This document shows positions 34,301-42,651 of a DNA stretch of 64,000 bases, one piece after another. The notes beneath the pieces are model-generated. The model had not been told where the DNA came from. It saw only the letters and a list, made by a program, of their open reading frames with translations, and did not search any database. Location of the stretch: positions 124,001 through 188,000 of the forward strand of contig JBBRQC010000001.1 in NCBI GenBank assembly GCA_038227135.1, given 5' to 3'. Position 1 is the stretch's first letter, and each line of letters begins with the position of its first letter. The stretch is from UBA4720 sp038227135. GTDB lineage: Bacteria; Gemmatimonadota; Gemmatimonadetes; Gemmatimonadales; Gemmatimonadaceae. Position numbers and translations under genes: made by a program.

Positions 34301-35509
34301 ACCGGCACGGTGAGCTTCGAGCACTACGACAACCCATCATTCTCGCTCACGGCCAACGCGTCCAATTTCCACGCGATCGACAAGCCCGGTCTTGCCGCGC
34401 TGGACATATCGACCGGTCCGCCGGTGACGTTGACGGGGTCGACCCAGGACGCAGTGATGCGCGGCAACGTGCGCGTCGAGCGCGGAACGATCTACATCCC
34501 CGACGTCATCAAGAAGCAGATCATCGATCTGAACGACCCGGAATTCCAGAACGTCGCCGACACGCTCCTCTCGCAGAATCGCGAGGTGTTGCCACGCGCC
34601 CCGAAGGCGGTCGCCCGCCATCTCCGTCTCGAGAACGTCAGCGTGGACATCGGGCCCGACGTATGGCTCCGCTCCTCGGAAGCCAACGTGAAGCTCGGAG
34701 GATCACTGAATGTGACCCTCGCTCCGCCCAATCCCGGCGAGCCGCCGAAGCTCGCGCTCGAGGGACTGCTGAGCGCCGACAAGGGGACGTACAGACTCAA
34801 CCTCGTCGATCCCTTCATTCAGCCAACCTTCGACGTGCAAACCGGATTTCTTCGCTTCTCGGGAACGCCGGATCTGAATCCGTCGCTCGACATCAAGGCC
34901 ATTCACACCGTTCGCCAACCGAGCAAGAGCGTGAATGGTCGTGACGTGCGGGTCGAGGTAGATATCACGGGGACGCTGTCGCAGCCGAAGCTCTCGCTCA
35001 GAAACCCGGACAATCTCCCGCTGTCGGAGAGCGATTTGCTCAGCTATCTCGTGACTGGCGAGCCGGCAGTCGGTCTCGACAATACCACGGGCCAGGTCGC
35101 GGGGCTTGGAGTGCGCGCGCTCGGCAACATCTTCACGAACGCAATTCCACGGCAATTGCTCGACATCGTAGAAGTGCAGACGGCCGTGAACACGGACCCG
35201 ACGGCACCTGGAGGAGCTTCGAACTCCCCTTATTTCGGTCTGCTGAACACTCGCGCGGTTCTCGGCAAACAGCTCGGAAGCAGATGGTTCCTTGGACTGA
35301 GCACCGGATTATGCTTCGTGAATCCCGGCGCGTTCAAGGAAAATCTGGGCCTCCAGCTGGAGTACCGGATCAGCTCGCTGTACAGCGCGCAGGCCGCGAT
35401 CGAGCCGGGATCGAGCAATACTAGATGCGACAAGGGGACGGCTTTCATTACTCCGACGCAGACTCCGTCGCAGCTCGGCTTCGACCTCTTCCGCAACTGG
35501 CGTTTCTAA
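31352..35509 (+). CDS. tamB: Translocation and assembly module protein TamB
   Basis: 1385 residues, six bases after the Omp85 gene. An N-terminal anchor helix (VLASAIVLVGLGVILVLSVI) is followed by a long, beta-rich AsmA-like region and the C-terminal DUF490/TamB domain, with LLSADKGTYRLNLVDPFI, DLNPSLDIKAIHTV and SESDLLSYLVTGEPA. TamB spans the periplasm as a beta-taco bridge between inner membrane and TamA, moving phospholipids and helping barrel assembly. Length matches TamB (about 1250-1400). The large opposite-strand frame across its start is a shadow. Confidence 0.93.
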   Translation: MTRRLRIVLASAIVLVGLGVILVLSVIGVTHTGFGQERVRGMVMSMLAGQVKGKVYIGRISGGFFNGVTIDSLEIRDDEDSVFVASGPIRVSYDTRDLFDRRILLSNLQVQRPLIHLRQHENGDWNWRRIFPASVEKQQRNQRGFGQYVVIDSSEIHDATFTLTIPWHPADSLRGAKLDSAIRYELARPDHEIRRTREGFARTWRWTRAEANVGFARIADPDTVGRLFRVKNVSFTESDPPFKFRNISGTFLNLGDSIFVDAEHWDLPRSTGTARGSVVWGSDLPIRYYVHVVGDSVALNDVAWVYPTLPTTGGGKMELDIRSERDPRFLDYVLTKMDVHTTGSHLLGQMTFGTGGPVLAVKNLDLQAAPVDFDLLRTLNGKPFPYDWQGKLTGNVKGAGGPLNHFKVDQSSLVFADAHVPGAITTASGEGELDILFPAFTAFHDFHVDVGTLDLRTLQYLNPLFPKIKGTLSGTANLDSSWLDVRFRNADLYHHDGAQPVSHVTGDGRVTWGKYLIYDLALQAQPLSFTALSHSYPLLPLRGSYAGPMLVKGTSPNLLVNTTLTGAAGAFAFNGLLDADPLEYAARGRATTTSLDLRTLLEKNTLPHTQLTGQYDLDMRGESLPTLAGSAVASIGRSTVAGFRVDPSIARVHVANGVATVDTLALNATGLRAFASGTFGMSGTHTGTLKFSAVMDSLSRLRALVPSLETNAAVDSLHGSAELTGELSGSIDHLGLNGIVRANDITFGARRVESVRGSILLADITKDVHGSLIFGADTVSLGAVGFHSIRASVALMSPTSGHFSASMLSESGVQTELAGNLTRSRDTTIVRLDSAAVQVDSANRYRLQYPTRIQFSKGFLALDSLLLQHSSNAKLVVENVRLNSDSIKGHVRTDSVDLRLVRAFVPGLVDARGAIVADVDIRGSIKQPQLFGQISLADGFARFSNLGTSYSHITADIALAGDTVHIRKLSAETVKDRRGSVSVTGTVSFEHYDNPSFSLTANASNFHAIDKPGLAALDISTGPPVTLTGSTQDAVMRGNVRVERGTIYIPDVIKKQIIDLNDPEFQNVADTLLSQNREVLPRAPKAVARHLRLENVSVDIGPDVWLRSSEANVKLGGSLNVTLAPPNPGEPPKLALEGLLSADKGTYRLNLVDPFIQPTFDVQTGFLRFSGTPDLNPSLDIKAIHTVRQPSKSVNGRDVRVEVDITGTLSQPKLSLRNPDNLPLSESDLLSYLVTGEPAVGLDNTTGQVAGLGVRALGNIFTNAIPRQLLDIVEVQTAVNTDPTAPGGASNSPYFGLLNTRAVLGKQLGSRWFLGLSTGLCFVNPGAFKENLGLQLEYRISSLYSAQAAIEPGSSNTRCDKGTAFITPTQTPSQLGFDLFRNWRF

Positions 35510-35616
35510 AGCGTTGCTGGCTCGTCAATTACGACGTTCACGATGCTTACGCGAGTTTGTCATATGGGCTTTGGTCCGCGAACCTGATGGAGAAAAACCT
35601 GCGAGAGAAGGACTCG

Positions 35617-35805
35617 ATGATGTGCCGCTCGTGCGGGAACGAGGAGCGCGCATCCGAAGGGTACCCTTGCACTGATTGCGGCACTTTCGTCTGCATCATT
35701 TGCAACTTCCGCGGGATCACGTTGTGCAAGAGCTGCGTCGCGAAGAGACCGGAGCCGCCGTTGAAGCCGACCAAGGCGGAGAAGATCGACTGGCCCGAGC
35801 ATTGA
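35617..35805 (+). CDS. Small zinc-ribbon protein with four CxxC pairs
   Basis: 62 residues from ATG 35617 with AGAAGGA just upstream; an ATG at 35587 lacks a ribosome site. Eight cysteines at 3/6, 18/21, 26/29 and 37/40 make two likely zinc sites in a compact treble-clef or B-box-like fold, followed by a lysine- and proline-rich tail ending IDWPEH. Function unknown. Its stop TGA overlaps the TTG start of the NlpC/P60 gene, so translation is coupled. Confidence 0.75.
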   Translation: MMCRSCGNEERASEGYPCTDCGTFVCIICNFRGITLCKSCVAKRPEPPLKPTKAEKIDWPEH

Positions 35806-36572
35806 GCGAGCACGTCACCGCCATCGCCGCGATCGCGCCGATGTTGTGTGAGCCAGACGTAAGGACGACTCAGGTATCGCAGCTTCTTCACGGCCACATT
35901 GCGCTGGTCGTCGAGCGAAAAGGGTTGTGGCTGCACGTCAAAGGCGCTGACGGATACGCCGGCTGGGTACATCAGGGTTACGTGGTCACTATGCCGGAGC
36001 CCGTTCCGCCGCTCTCAGAAACGGGATGGAACGATCCGCGCCCGCTCTCGCTCGGATGCACCGTGCGCGACGAGCACGGCGCAACACGCAAGCTTCCGCT
36101 CGGCGCCCTCGTCACCGATGGTCAGGACCGGTTCGGGGGATTGGCGATGACGCTCGACGAGCGCCGCCACAACTTCCCACCGGCCGCCGATTCGATCACC
36201 GCGACAGCGATGACATACTTTGAGGGTACGTCGTACGAGTGGGGTGGCGTGACGCCGTGGGGCTGTGACTGTTCGGGACTCGTGTCGAGCTCCTTCCACC
36301 TGCATGGAGTGAACGTGCCACGCGATGCGTGGATGCAGGCGACAACTGGCGAGCCGGTGGAGAAAATTGGCGACCTGCGCCCGGCTGATCTCCTGTTTTT
36401 CTCCGATCAGGATGATGGAAAGATCACTCACGTGGCTATCTCGCTTGGCGCAACCCGGGTGGTGCACCTCGCGCTGGGACGCGGCGGGTACGCCGTCGAC
36501 GATCTTTCCAGCGGGGACGAGTACACCTCGTTCCTTGTTGAGCGGTTCCGGTTCGGACGAAGGATTCTCTAG
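35802..36572 (+). CDS. NlpC/P60 peptidase with SH3-like N-terminus
   Basis: 256 residues from TTG 35802 (TTGA overlap with the preceding stop). Residues 1-130 contain SH3-like strands (GLWLHVKGADGYAGWVHQGY). The C-terminal NlpC/P60 domain has the nucleophile C157 in DCSGL and H210 in KITHVAIS, with YEWGGVTPWG before it. These enzymes hydrolyse gamma-D-glutamyl-diaminopimelate bonds of murein peptides. There is no obvious signal peptide; the close relative YkfC acts on imported peptides in the cytosol. The start is unusual but gives a protein-like N-terminus. Confidence 0.87.
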   Translation: MSEHVTAIAAIAPMLCEPDVRTTQVSQLLHGHIALVVERKGLWLHVKGADGYAGWVHQGYVVTMPEPVPPLSETGWNDPRPLSLGCTVRDEHGATRKLPLGALVTDGQDRFGGLAMTLDERRHNFPPAADSITATAMTYFEGTSYEWGGVTPWGCDCSGLVSSSFHLHGVNVPRDAWMQATTGEPVEKIGDLRPADLLFFSDQDDGKITHVAISLGATRVVHLALGRGGYAVDDLSSGDEYTSFLVERFRFGRRIL

Positions 36573-36586
36573 CCACTCCTGTCCAG

Positions 36587-37021
36587 TCAGCTCACCATCG
36601 CGTTCTGCGACCCTGTGACCAGCGGTTGCTGGGTGGGTCCGGTCACGAACAGTCGGGCCGAAGCAGTTGGCTGACCGTCGAGCGCGACCTGCATGGTGTA
36701 CTGTCCGGCGACGTTGAGCGGCAGGTCCACGACTGCGATAATCGGCAGGTCCAGCTCGAACACCGGATTCGCCGCCTGAGCCACGCTCATCTCTCCCGAG
36801 GACGACCACAGCTCCTCTTCCAACGGAGACAGCCAGCGGAACGTCAGCTTGTGCGGGCCGGTGTCGTCTCCGTCCGCTTTGAGTCGAACCACGAAGTGCG
36901 TCCGGGGATGGATTGTCGGCAGTCCCGCCACCTGCACCGCGTCGAAGACGCCGAGGATGTTGAGCTTTCCTTCCTGCGAGAGGTTGGCGGCGTCGGCGAA
37001 GATGGCGAATGAGATGTGCAT
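36587..37021 (-). CDS. Conserved hypothetical protein (DUF6941-like)
   Basis: 144 residues from ATG 37021. The pattern HISFAIFADAANLSQEGKLN followed by VFDAV, THFVVRLKAD and LDLPIIAVVDLPLNVAGQY fits a conserved single-domain beta protein found in many bacteria and labelled DUF6941 in my memory. Function unknown. It is convergent with the NlpC gene and divergent from the DMT transporter. A TACTTT six bases before the ATG may be a leaderless -10. Confidence 0.65.
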   Translation of the reverse strand: MHISFAIFADAANLSQEGKLNILGVFDAVQVAGLPTIHPRTHFVVRLKADGDDTGPHKLTFRWLSPLEEELWSSSGEMSVAQAANPVFELDLPIIAVVDLPLNVAGQYTMQVALDGQPTASARLFVTGPTQQPLVTGSQNAMVS

Positions 37022-37067
37022 CACCGCAAAGTAGCCGCGACGCGGCTTACCCGGCTAGTTTTCGTCG

Positions 37068-37988
37068 ATGACGGAATCAGCTACTCATCCTTCGACCATA
37101 AGAGCCGACCCGGCAGCGCACCCAGCGTTCGGATTGACGGATGTCCTCCTGTTCGCGATGGCCATGATCTGGGGGGCCAATTTCGTGGTTGTGAAGTACG
37201 CCACGCACGTCTTCAATCCTGTTGCGTTCACAGGCCTGCGCGTGGGAGTGGCAGCCCTGTTTCTCCTCGCTGCTGCATTTGCGGGTGGTGGAATCACTCT
37301 CCCTCGCCGCGACGTGGTCGCGCTCCTTCTCCTCGGCGCGCTCGGCAACGGACTGTATCAGCTCTTCTTCGTGCTCGGAGTAGCTCGAACGCGCGCTGGC
37401 AACGCGTCGCTGATCGTGGGCGCCGCACCGGCATTCATCGCTTTGATTGCGCGTGCACGCGGGATGGAGCGCGTGAAGCGCACGACCCTGATCGGCATCG
37501 GATTATCCGTCGCTGGCGTTGCGCTGGTAATCGTCGGAAGCGCCAACGAGTCGAGCGGCGACACGACATTGCTCGGCGCACTCCTCGTTTTTCTGGGGGT
37601 GATCTGCTGGTCGCTGTACACGATCGGTCTCCAGCCGTACGCTGCGCGGATCGATATCATCCAGCTTTCCGCGATTACGCTGGTTGGCGGAGCAATTCCG
37701 TTGCTGTTTGCATCTGCTCCCGCGATGTTCTCGACCAACTGGTCCGCCATCGGAATAGGAGGCTGGCTCGCCGTCTTCTATTCGAGTGTAATATCGATGG
37801 GGGTCGCCTACTTTTTCTGGTATCGGGGACTGCGTGTGCTCGGTCCCACCCGCACCGCCGTCTACTCCAACCTTCAGCCGATCGTCGCTCTCCTGGTCGC
37901 CTGGGCTTTTCTCAGCGAGACTCCGACAATATTTCAGGGTGTGGGCGCGGCGACGATCATCGCCGGAGTTTTCCTGACGAGAACATGA
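37068..37988 (+). CDS. EamA/DMT-family transporter
   Basis: 306 residues with about ten hydrophobic helices in two EamA repeats. The first repeat starts LTDVLLFAMAMIWGANFVVVKYA; the second contains VIGGWLAVFYSSVISMGVAYFFWY-like and LQPIVALLVAWAFLSE, both typical. These inner-membrane exporters move amino acids or metabolites. The stop overlaps the next gene's ATG by four bases. Substrate unknown. Confidence 0.9.
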   Translation: MTESATHPSTIRADPAAHPAFGLTDVLLFAMAMIWGANFVVVKYATHVFNPVAFTGLRVGVAALFLLAAAFAGGGITLPRRDVVALLLLGALGNGLYQLFFVLGVARTRAGNASLIVGAAPAFIALIARARGMERVKRTTLIGIGLSVAGVALVIVGSANESSGDTTLLGALLVFLGVICWSLYTIGLQPYAARIDIIQLSAITLVGGAIPLLFASAPAMFSTNWSAIGIGGWLAVFYSSVISMGVAYFFWYRGLRVLGPTRTAVYSNLQPIVALLVAWAFLSETPTIFQGVGAATIIAGVFLTRT

Positions 37989-38677
37989 GGCTCGTTCTGT
38001 TCGACATCGACGGCACTCTGCTCAACTCGCAGGGAATGGGTCGGGCGTCGATGCAGCGCGCATTGACCGAAGTGTTCGGAGCTCCAGGCAATCCGTCCTA
38101 TCGATACGACGGCAAGACCGACAAGCAGATAGTCCGCGACACTATGCGGCTGGATGGACATTCGGACGATCACATCGACTCACAGATGGATAAGCTGATC
38201 GCTCTCTATCTGGAGGGACTGCGCGTCGGGGCGAAGAGCGGGAAGTTCAGCGTCCGGCCGCTTGCCGGAGTGCTGGAGATTCTCGACGCGCTCGAGGAGC
38301 GCGACGATGTCGTCCTGGGACTGCTGACGGGAAACATCGAGCCGGGGGCGCGGATCAAGCTGACGGCCGCCGGAATCGACCCCGACCGGTTTCGCGTCAA
38401 CGCTTTCGGTTCTGACCACGAGCATCGTCCCGAGCTGCCCGCGATCGCCCAGCGGCGGGCGAGCGAGACGTTGGGGTTGACCATCTCCGGGGAGCGGCTG
38501 GTCGTCATCGGCGACACGCCCGCCGACATCGAGTGCGGACGCTCGCTCGGCGCCCGATCCATCGGTGTTGCGAGCGGACATTATACGGTCGAGCAGCTCG
38601 AGGCCCACAATCCCTACGCGACGATTCCCTCGCTGGCGGACACCGAGCAGGTACTGGAGACGATTATCAATGCTTGA
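37985..38677 (+). CDS. gph: HAD hydrolase, phosphoglycolate phosphatase-like
   Basis: 230 residues. HAD motif I is DIDGT (nucleophile D7, acid D9), motif II LLTGN, and motif III/IV GDTPADIECG. The helical cap after motif I and the length fit subfamily I Gph/YfbT-type phosphatases. Removing phosphate from 2-phosphoglycolate would supply glycolate to GlcDEF, encoded at 10021-13962. The gene symbol is a family-level guess; other sugar-phosphate substrates are possible. It overlaps its neighbours on both sides, so it belongs to a DMT-HAD-CYTH operon. Confidence 0.83.
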   Translation: MRLVLFDIDGTLLNSQGMGRASMQRALTEVFGAPGNPSYRYDGKTDKQIVRDTMRLDGHSDDHIDSQMDKLIALYLEGLRVGAKSGKFSVRPLAGVLEILDALEERDDVVLGLLTGNIEPGARIKLTAAGIDPDRFRVNAFGSDHEHRPELPAIAQRRASETLGLTISGERLVVIGDTPADIECGRSLGARSIGVASGHYTVEQLEAHNPYATIPSLADTEQVLETIINA

Positions 38678-39263
38678 GGTCGAGCTCAAGGCGGTTGTCG
38701 CTGATCTCGGCGCCGCCCGCAAGCGGGCTGAGAAAGCGGGCGCGCGGCTCACCTACGAGGGGAGACTCGTGGACAGGCGCTATGACATCGAGTCGCGCGA
38801 GCTCGCCGATCGCGACCAAGTGCTGCGCGTCAGGCGCTACGAAAGCCGTGGCTCCGCGAAGACGTATCTCGACTGGAAGGGTCGTACGGAGACTCAGGGA
38901 CCGTACAAGATCAGAGAGGAGATCTCGACGCTGGTCCACGACTTCGCCGCCATCGAGCACATCCTCGACAAGATCGGTTTCATAGTCACAATGGAAATCG
39001 ATCGCGAGATCGCGCAGTACGATCTCGGCGGCGCAACCATTCGGTTCGAGACTTATCCGCGGATGGATGTCCTGGTGGAAGTCGAGGGAACGCCAGATGC
39101 TATCGAGCGGGGGATTGAGGCGCTGGGTATGGCGAGGGGCGAGTTTACCAGCGAGCGGCTGCCCAGCTTCGTGAGCAGATTCGAGAAACGCACGGGCGTC
39201 AGGGCGGCGATCTGCCACCGCGAGCTCACCGGCGACTCCCAGTATCGCCGCTCGGATGTCTGA
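38670..39263 (+). CDS. CYTH-domain protein
   Basis: 197 residues from ATG 38670, overlapping the HAD stop by eight bases. The CYTH signature ExExK is at E3-E5-K7, followed by alternating charged strands (QVLRVRRY, TYLDWKG, KIREEIS, IEVE-like). CYTH proteins bind organic phosphates with a metal: thiamine triphosphatase, tripolyphosphatase or class IV adenylate cyclase. The substrate is open. The position after a phosphatase hints at nucleotide or polyphosphate housekeeping. Confidence 0.85.
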   Translation: MLEVELKAVVADLGAARKRAEKAGARLTYEGRLVDRRYDIESRELADRDQVLRVRRYESRGSAKTYLDWKGRTETQGPYKIREEISTLVHDFAAIEHILDKIGFIVTMEIDREIAQYDLGGATIRFETYPRMDVLVEVEGTPDAIERGIEALGMARGEFTSERLPSFVSRFEKRTGVRAAICHRELTGDSQYRRSDV

Positions 39264-39315
39264 GTTCCCGCCGAACCGACGTCAGGCCGCAATGTGATCC
39301 GTTGGCCATCACCGA

Positions 39316-39343
39316 TTGCTTCTGCCCGTTATCCAGATAAATT
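39316..39343 (+). promoter_or_regulatory. Promoter of the cytochrome c-FTR1 gene
   Basis: TTGCTT at 39316-39321, a 16-base spacer and TAAATT at 39338-39343. The -35 matches that of dnaE2 and the -10 that of the 8731 lipoprotein gene. It ends nine bases before ATG 39353, so the message would be leaderless or nearly so. Confidence 0.55.
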
Positions 39344-39352
39344 CACTCGGCA

Positions 39353-41152
39353 ATGAATTGTCGATCTATGCGATGGATTGTTGTCTCGATCCTGTCGCTC
39401 ACGGCAGCTGTCCGCCTGCCCGCCCAGGAAAATCCTGCCAAACGTCTCGCGAGCATCGTCGGTGTTGCCGTCGAGGAGTACGCGAAGGCCGTCGATGATC
39501 ATGGAAATCTCATCTCCAGGGACGAATTCGATGAGACTTATGGGTTTCTGGCGGATGCGAAGCTAGTAGCCGCTCGCCTGACCGGGTACGACGCGCGCGC
39601 GACGAGGGCGATTCTCGACAGCCTGACGCTGGCCGTCGCGGCGAAAAACCCGCCCGCCACCGTCAAGCAGATCTACACGGTATTCGCCGCTTCGCTCGGT
39701 ACGGCCGGGGCGATGGATCTTCCGAAGGGTCCGCTGGACACCGCCGAGGGTCACGCGCTTTACCGAAAAAACTGCGCGGCGTGTCACGGGATGAACGGCG
39801 CCGGCGATGGTCTCGCTGCTCACACCCTGAGCACTCCGCCACCGGCCCTCGGTCTGAAGGACCGGACGCCCGAGCTGACGCCGACCCTGGCATACAACGT
39901 CATCTCGGTGGGCGTGCGTGGAACCGCCATGAGCCCGTTCGCCTCCATGCTTACGCCCCAGCAGCGGTGGAATGTCATCAACTACATCTACACGCTCCGT
40001 GGCGAGAGGATGTCGCTGCCCGTAGCCCGAGCCGATGCGACCGCGATTCCCGGAGATACCGCATCACCCGTGATCCTTGCGCTGCTCGACAGCGCGCTCG
40101 AGTTCGCTCGCGTGGGCAAGGCCGCCGAGGCGGGAGATCGCGCGTTCGATGCGTACATCGCGTTTGAGCCGCTCGAGACGACCGCTCGCGCCAAGAAGCC
40201 CGGGCTCGTCGCGACGATGGAGCGATACTTCGCTGACTTCAAGGGAGCAGTGAAGCGCAACGACATCGCGGGAGCCAAGACATCACGTGACGCAATCGCC
40301 GATGGGCTTCCGGCCGTAATCGATCTCACCCAGCAGCCATCCACGAGCTGGGAAGCATTCTTCCAAAGCTTCCTCATCATACTTCGCGAAGGCTTTGAGG
40401 CGATCCTCGTCCTTGGAGCTGTCGTGGCGTTCCTGATCAAGACCGGACACCGCGAGCGGCTACGCTCGGTATGGGTCGGAGTCATGCTCGGTGTGCTCGC
40501 CAGTCTCGCGACCGCCGTCGTGCTGAAGACGTTGCTGGGCGCCATGCCCGCGAGCCGCTCGCTGGTCGAGGGGATAACGATGCTGATCGCCGTGGCCGTT
40601 CTCTTCTCGGTCAGCTATTGGCTAATCTCCAAGGTCGAAGCCGCCAAGTGGCAGAAGTTCATACGCGTGAAGGTGACGTCCGCGCTGGAGCACGGAGGTG
40701 GCAAGGCGCTGACGCTTGTTGCGTTCCTCGCCGTCTACAGGGAGGGTGCCGAGACGGCGCTGTTCTATCAGGCGCTATTCAACAGCGGGCCGAATGTTGG
40801 ACTGCCCCTCGCGCTCGGGATCGTCGTCGGGCTGGCGGCGCTCGCGGTGATTTTCACGCTATTCTACCGATACGGCGTTCGCATCCCGATGCGTCCGTTC
40901 TTCGCCGTCACGAGCATATTGCTCTACTACATGGCGTTCGTGTTCATGGGCAAGGGAATTCGTGAGCTGCAGGAGGCGAACGTAATGCCGATCACGGTAA
41001 TTCCAGGCGCGCCCCACATCGACGCGATGGGTATTTACCCAAGCGTCGAGACGCTCGTGGCGCAGGGGGTTCTCATTCTCCTGTTGATGTTCGCGACGGT
41101 CAAGACGTTCTGGCCGGGCCACAAACCGCAAGAGCCAGCCGGCGGGGCTTAG
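39353..41152 (+). CDS. Cytochrome c-FTR1 iron permease fusion
   Basis: 599 residues. After a signal peptide (cut near LPAQ), a c-type heme motif CAACHG is at 141-146 with a candidate distal methionine in TAMSPF (M193). From about 335 the FTR1/EfeU permease follows, with both iron-binding motifs REGFE (345-349) and REGAE (463-467) and roughly seven helices. FTR1 channels take in iron after oxidation; here the ferroxidase electron acceptor seems to be built in. Fused cytochrome c-FTR1 proteins are known from several phyla. There is no efeO/efeB beside it. Confidence 0.92.
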   Translation: MNCRSMRWIVVSILSLTAAVRLPAQENPAKRLASIVGVAVEEYAKAVDDHGNLISRDEFDETYGFLADAKLVAARLTGYDARATRAILDSLTLAVAAKNPPATVKQIYTVFAASLGTAGAMDLPKGPLDTAEGHALYRKNCAACHGMNGAGDGLAAHTLSTPPPALGLKDRTPELTPTLAYNVISVGVRGTAMSPFASMLTPQQRWNVINYIYTLRGERMSLPVARADATAIPGDTASPVILALLDSALEFARVGKAAEAGDRAFDAYIAFEPLETTARAKKPGLVATMERYFADFKGAVKRNDIAGAKTSRDAIADGLPAVIDLTQQPSTSWEAFFQSFLIILREGFEAILVLGAVVAFLIKTGHRERLRSVWVGVMLGVLASLATAVVLKTLLGAMPASRSLVEGITMLIAVAVLFSVSYWLISKVEAAKWQKFIRVKVTSALEHGGGKALTLVAFLAVYREGAETALFYQALFNSGPNVGLPLALGIVVGLAALAVIFTLFYRYGVRIPMRPFFAVTSILLYYMAFVFMGKGIRELQEANVMPITVIPGAPHIDAMGIYPSVETLVAQGVLILLLMFATVKTFWPGHKPQEPAGGA

Positions 41153-41187
41153 CGATTGCCGCTGAATGCAATGGAACGGAGGCGTTG

Positions 41188-42102
41188 ATGACAACGAGGC
41201 AAACGCCGGCGAAGGCCGGCGACCAGCTGGGCATTCGCCCGAAGGGCTACCGGCTCCCCGAGTCGACGCATCTTGGCAGGGTGCGCTTGCAGGTGGCGGA
41301 CCTCGACCGCTCGCTGCTGTTTTATGAAAATATTCTCGGCATGCGGGTCATCACTCGTAAGGCCGATTCGGTGAGTCTGGGTCCACACGGCGAAGATCGC
41401 GAGATCGTCCATCTTCGCCAGCTGTCGAGCGCGAGACCGGTTCCGCGCCGCGGACTGCTGGGTCTCTATCACTTCGCGATCCTGCTTCCCGATCGCGCTT
41501 CGCTCGGCCGCTTCGTTGCGCACCTTGTCGAGATCGGCGCGTATGCCGGTATGTCGGATCACTTCGTGAGCGAAGCTGTGTATCTCACCGACCCTGACGG
41601 GCTCGGCATCGAGGTGTACTCGGACAGACCTCGAGAAGCGTGGCGGTACGAAGAGCGCCAGCTGTACATGACGACCAACCATTTGGATGTCGATGACCTG
41701 GCGCGATCGGCACGCGGCGAGCGCTGGACCGGAATGCCGCCCGGCACCGTGCTCGGCCACGTGCACCTTTACGTTGACGACATCGACGAGGCCGAGTCGT
41801 TTTATCACGAGGCGCTTGGCTTCGACAAGGTGGTGTGGAGCTATCCAGGCGCACTCTTCATGTCGGCCGGCGGCTATCACCATCACCTTGGGACCAACAC
41901 CTGGGCGAAAGGTGCGCCGCCCGCGACCGACGCGGACGCGAGACTGCTCGAGTGGGAGATCGTTGTTCCAACGAAGGCCGACGCAGAACAGGCTGCGCGG
42001 AATGTCATTGCGGCCGGCTACGAGGCGAAGCCTGAAAACGGCGAGTGGATCCTGACCGACCCGTGGGGAACGAGCTTGAGGCTGGTTCCGGAGAAGAAAT
42101 GA
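41188..42102 (+). CDS. VOC-family protein with two dioxygenase-like domains
   Basis: 304 residues from ATG 41188, with GGAGG five bases upstream. Two VOC modules: residues about 25-145 (HLGRVRLQVADLDRSLLFYENILG) and 180-300 (LGHVHLYVDDIDEAESFYHEALG). It resembles the CatE/CatD catechol 2,3-dioxygenase family with likely metal ligands His and Glu in each half (VEIVVPT-like). Members open aromatic rings or act as glyoxalase-like enzymes. The stop overlaps the next ATG by four bases. Confidence 0.87.
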   Translation: MTTRQTPAKAGDQLGIRPKGYRLPESTHLGRVRLQVADLDRSLLFYENILGMRVITRKADSVSLGPHGEDREIVHLRQLSSARPVPRRGLLGLYHFAILLPDRASLGRFVAHLVEIGAYAGMSDHFVSEAVYLTDPDGLGIEVYSDRPREAWRYEERQLYMTTNHLDVDDLARSARGERWTGMPPGTVLGHVHLYVDDIDEAESFYHEALGFDKVVWSYPGALFMSAGGYHHHLGTNTWAKGAPPATDADARLLEWEIVVPTKADAEQAARNVIAAGYEAKPENGEWILTDPWGTSLRLVPEKK

Positions 42103-42548
42103 AAACAATGCGTGGCTGGATTCTGTCGATCGTGTTTCTGGCTGGCGGCTGCGCCGCTCAACAGAGCTCATTTGCGGTGACTCCCGGCTCTGACGTTGCC
42201 GCCATTCGAGCGGTCTTTGACACGACTGCTGCAGGCTGGAATCGCGGCGATTTATTCGCGTACCTCTCCGCCTATGCGAGCTCGGCGACGGCGATGGGTC
42301 GGACCGGACTTGTGCGAGGTCCGAACGGAATCGGCGATCAGATGAGGGCAGGTTTCTGGAAGACCGGGCGTCCGGATCAACTTCTGAACTACGACCATCT
42401 GGAGATCCGCCCGTTGGGCCCGGACCACGCGCTGGCGACGGGTCAGTACATTTTGAGCGGCGCCGGCAAACCCGACCGCACTGGCTGGTTTACGACGATT
42501 TGGGAGCGCACGTCAACCGGCTGGAGGATGATCCATGATCACTCGTGA
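42099..42548 (+). CDS. SnoaL/NTF2-like lipoprotein
   Basis: 149 residues with a signal peptide and lipobox LAGGC. The mature part has the NTF2/DUF4440 pattern: DVAAIRAVFDTTAAGWNRGDL, then a hydrophobic core and a C-terminal FTTIWERTSTGWRMIHDHS. Such domains bind small hydrophobic ligands or act as isomerase-like folds. Co-translated with the upstream VOC protein, which suggests a shared small-molecule pathway. Function unknown. Confidence 0.83.
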   Translation: MKTMRGWILSIVFLAGGCAAQQSSFAVTPGSDVAAIRAVFDTTAAGWNRGDLFAYLSAYASSATAMGRTGLVRGPNGIGDQMRAGFWKTGRPDQLLNYDHLEIRPLGPDHALATGQYILSGAGKPDRTGWFTTIWERTSTGWRMIHDHS

Positions 42549-42651
42549 ACGGGTCACAGCCGCGTGCGTGCTCCTGCTGCTTTCTCTGGCTGATACGTTC
42601 CGAAGATAAGTCCGCGCGATCAATGCACGCTTCTACACTTCGCTGACACCG

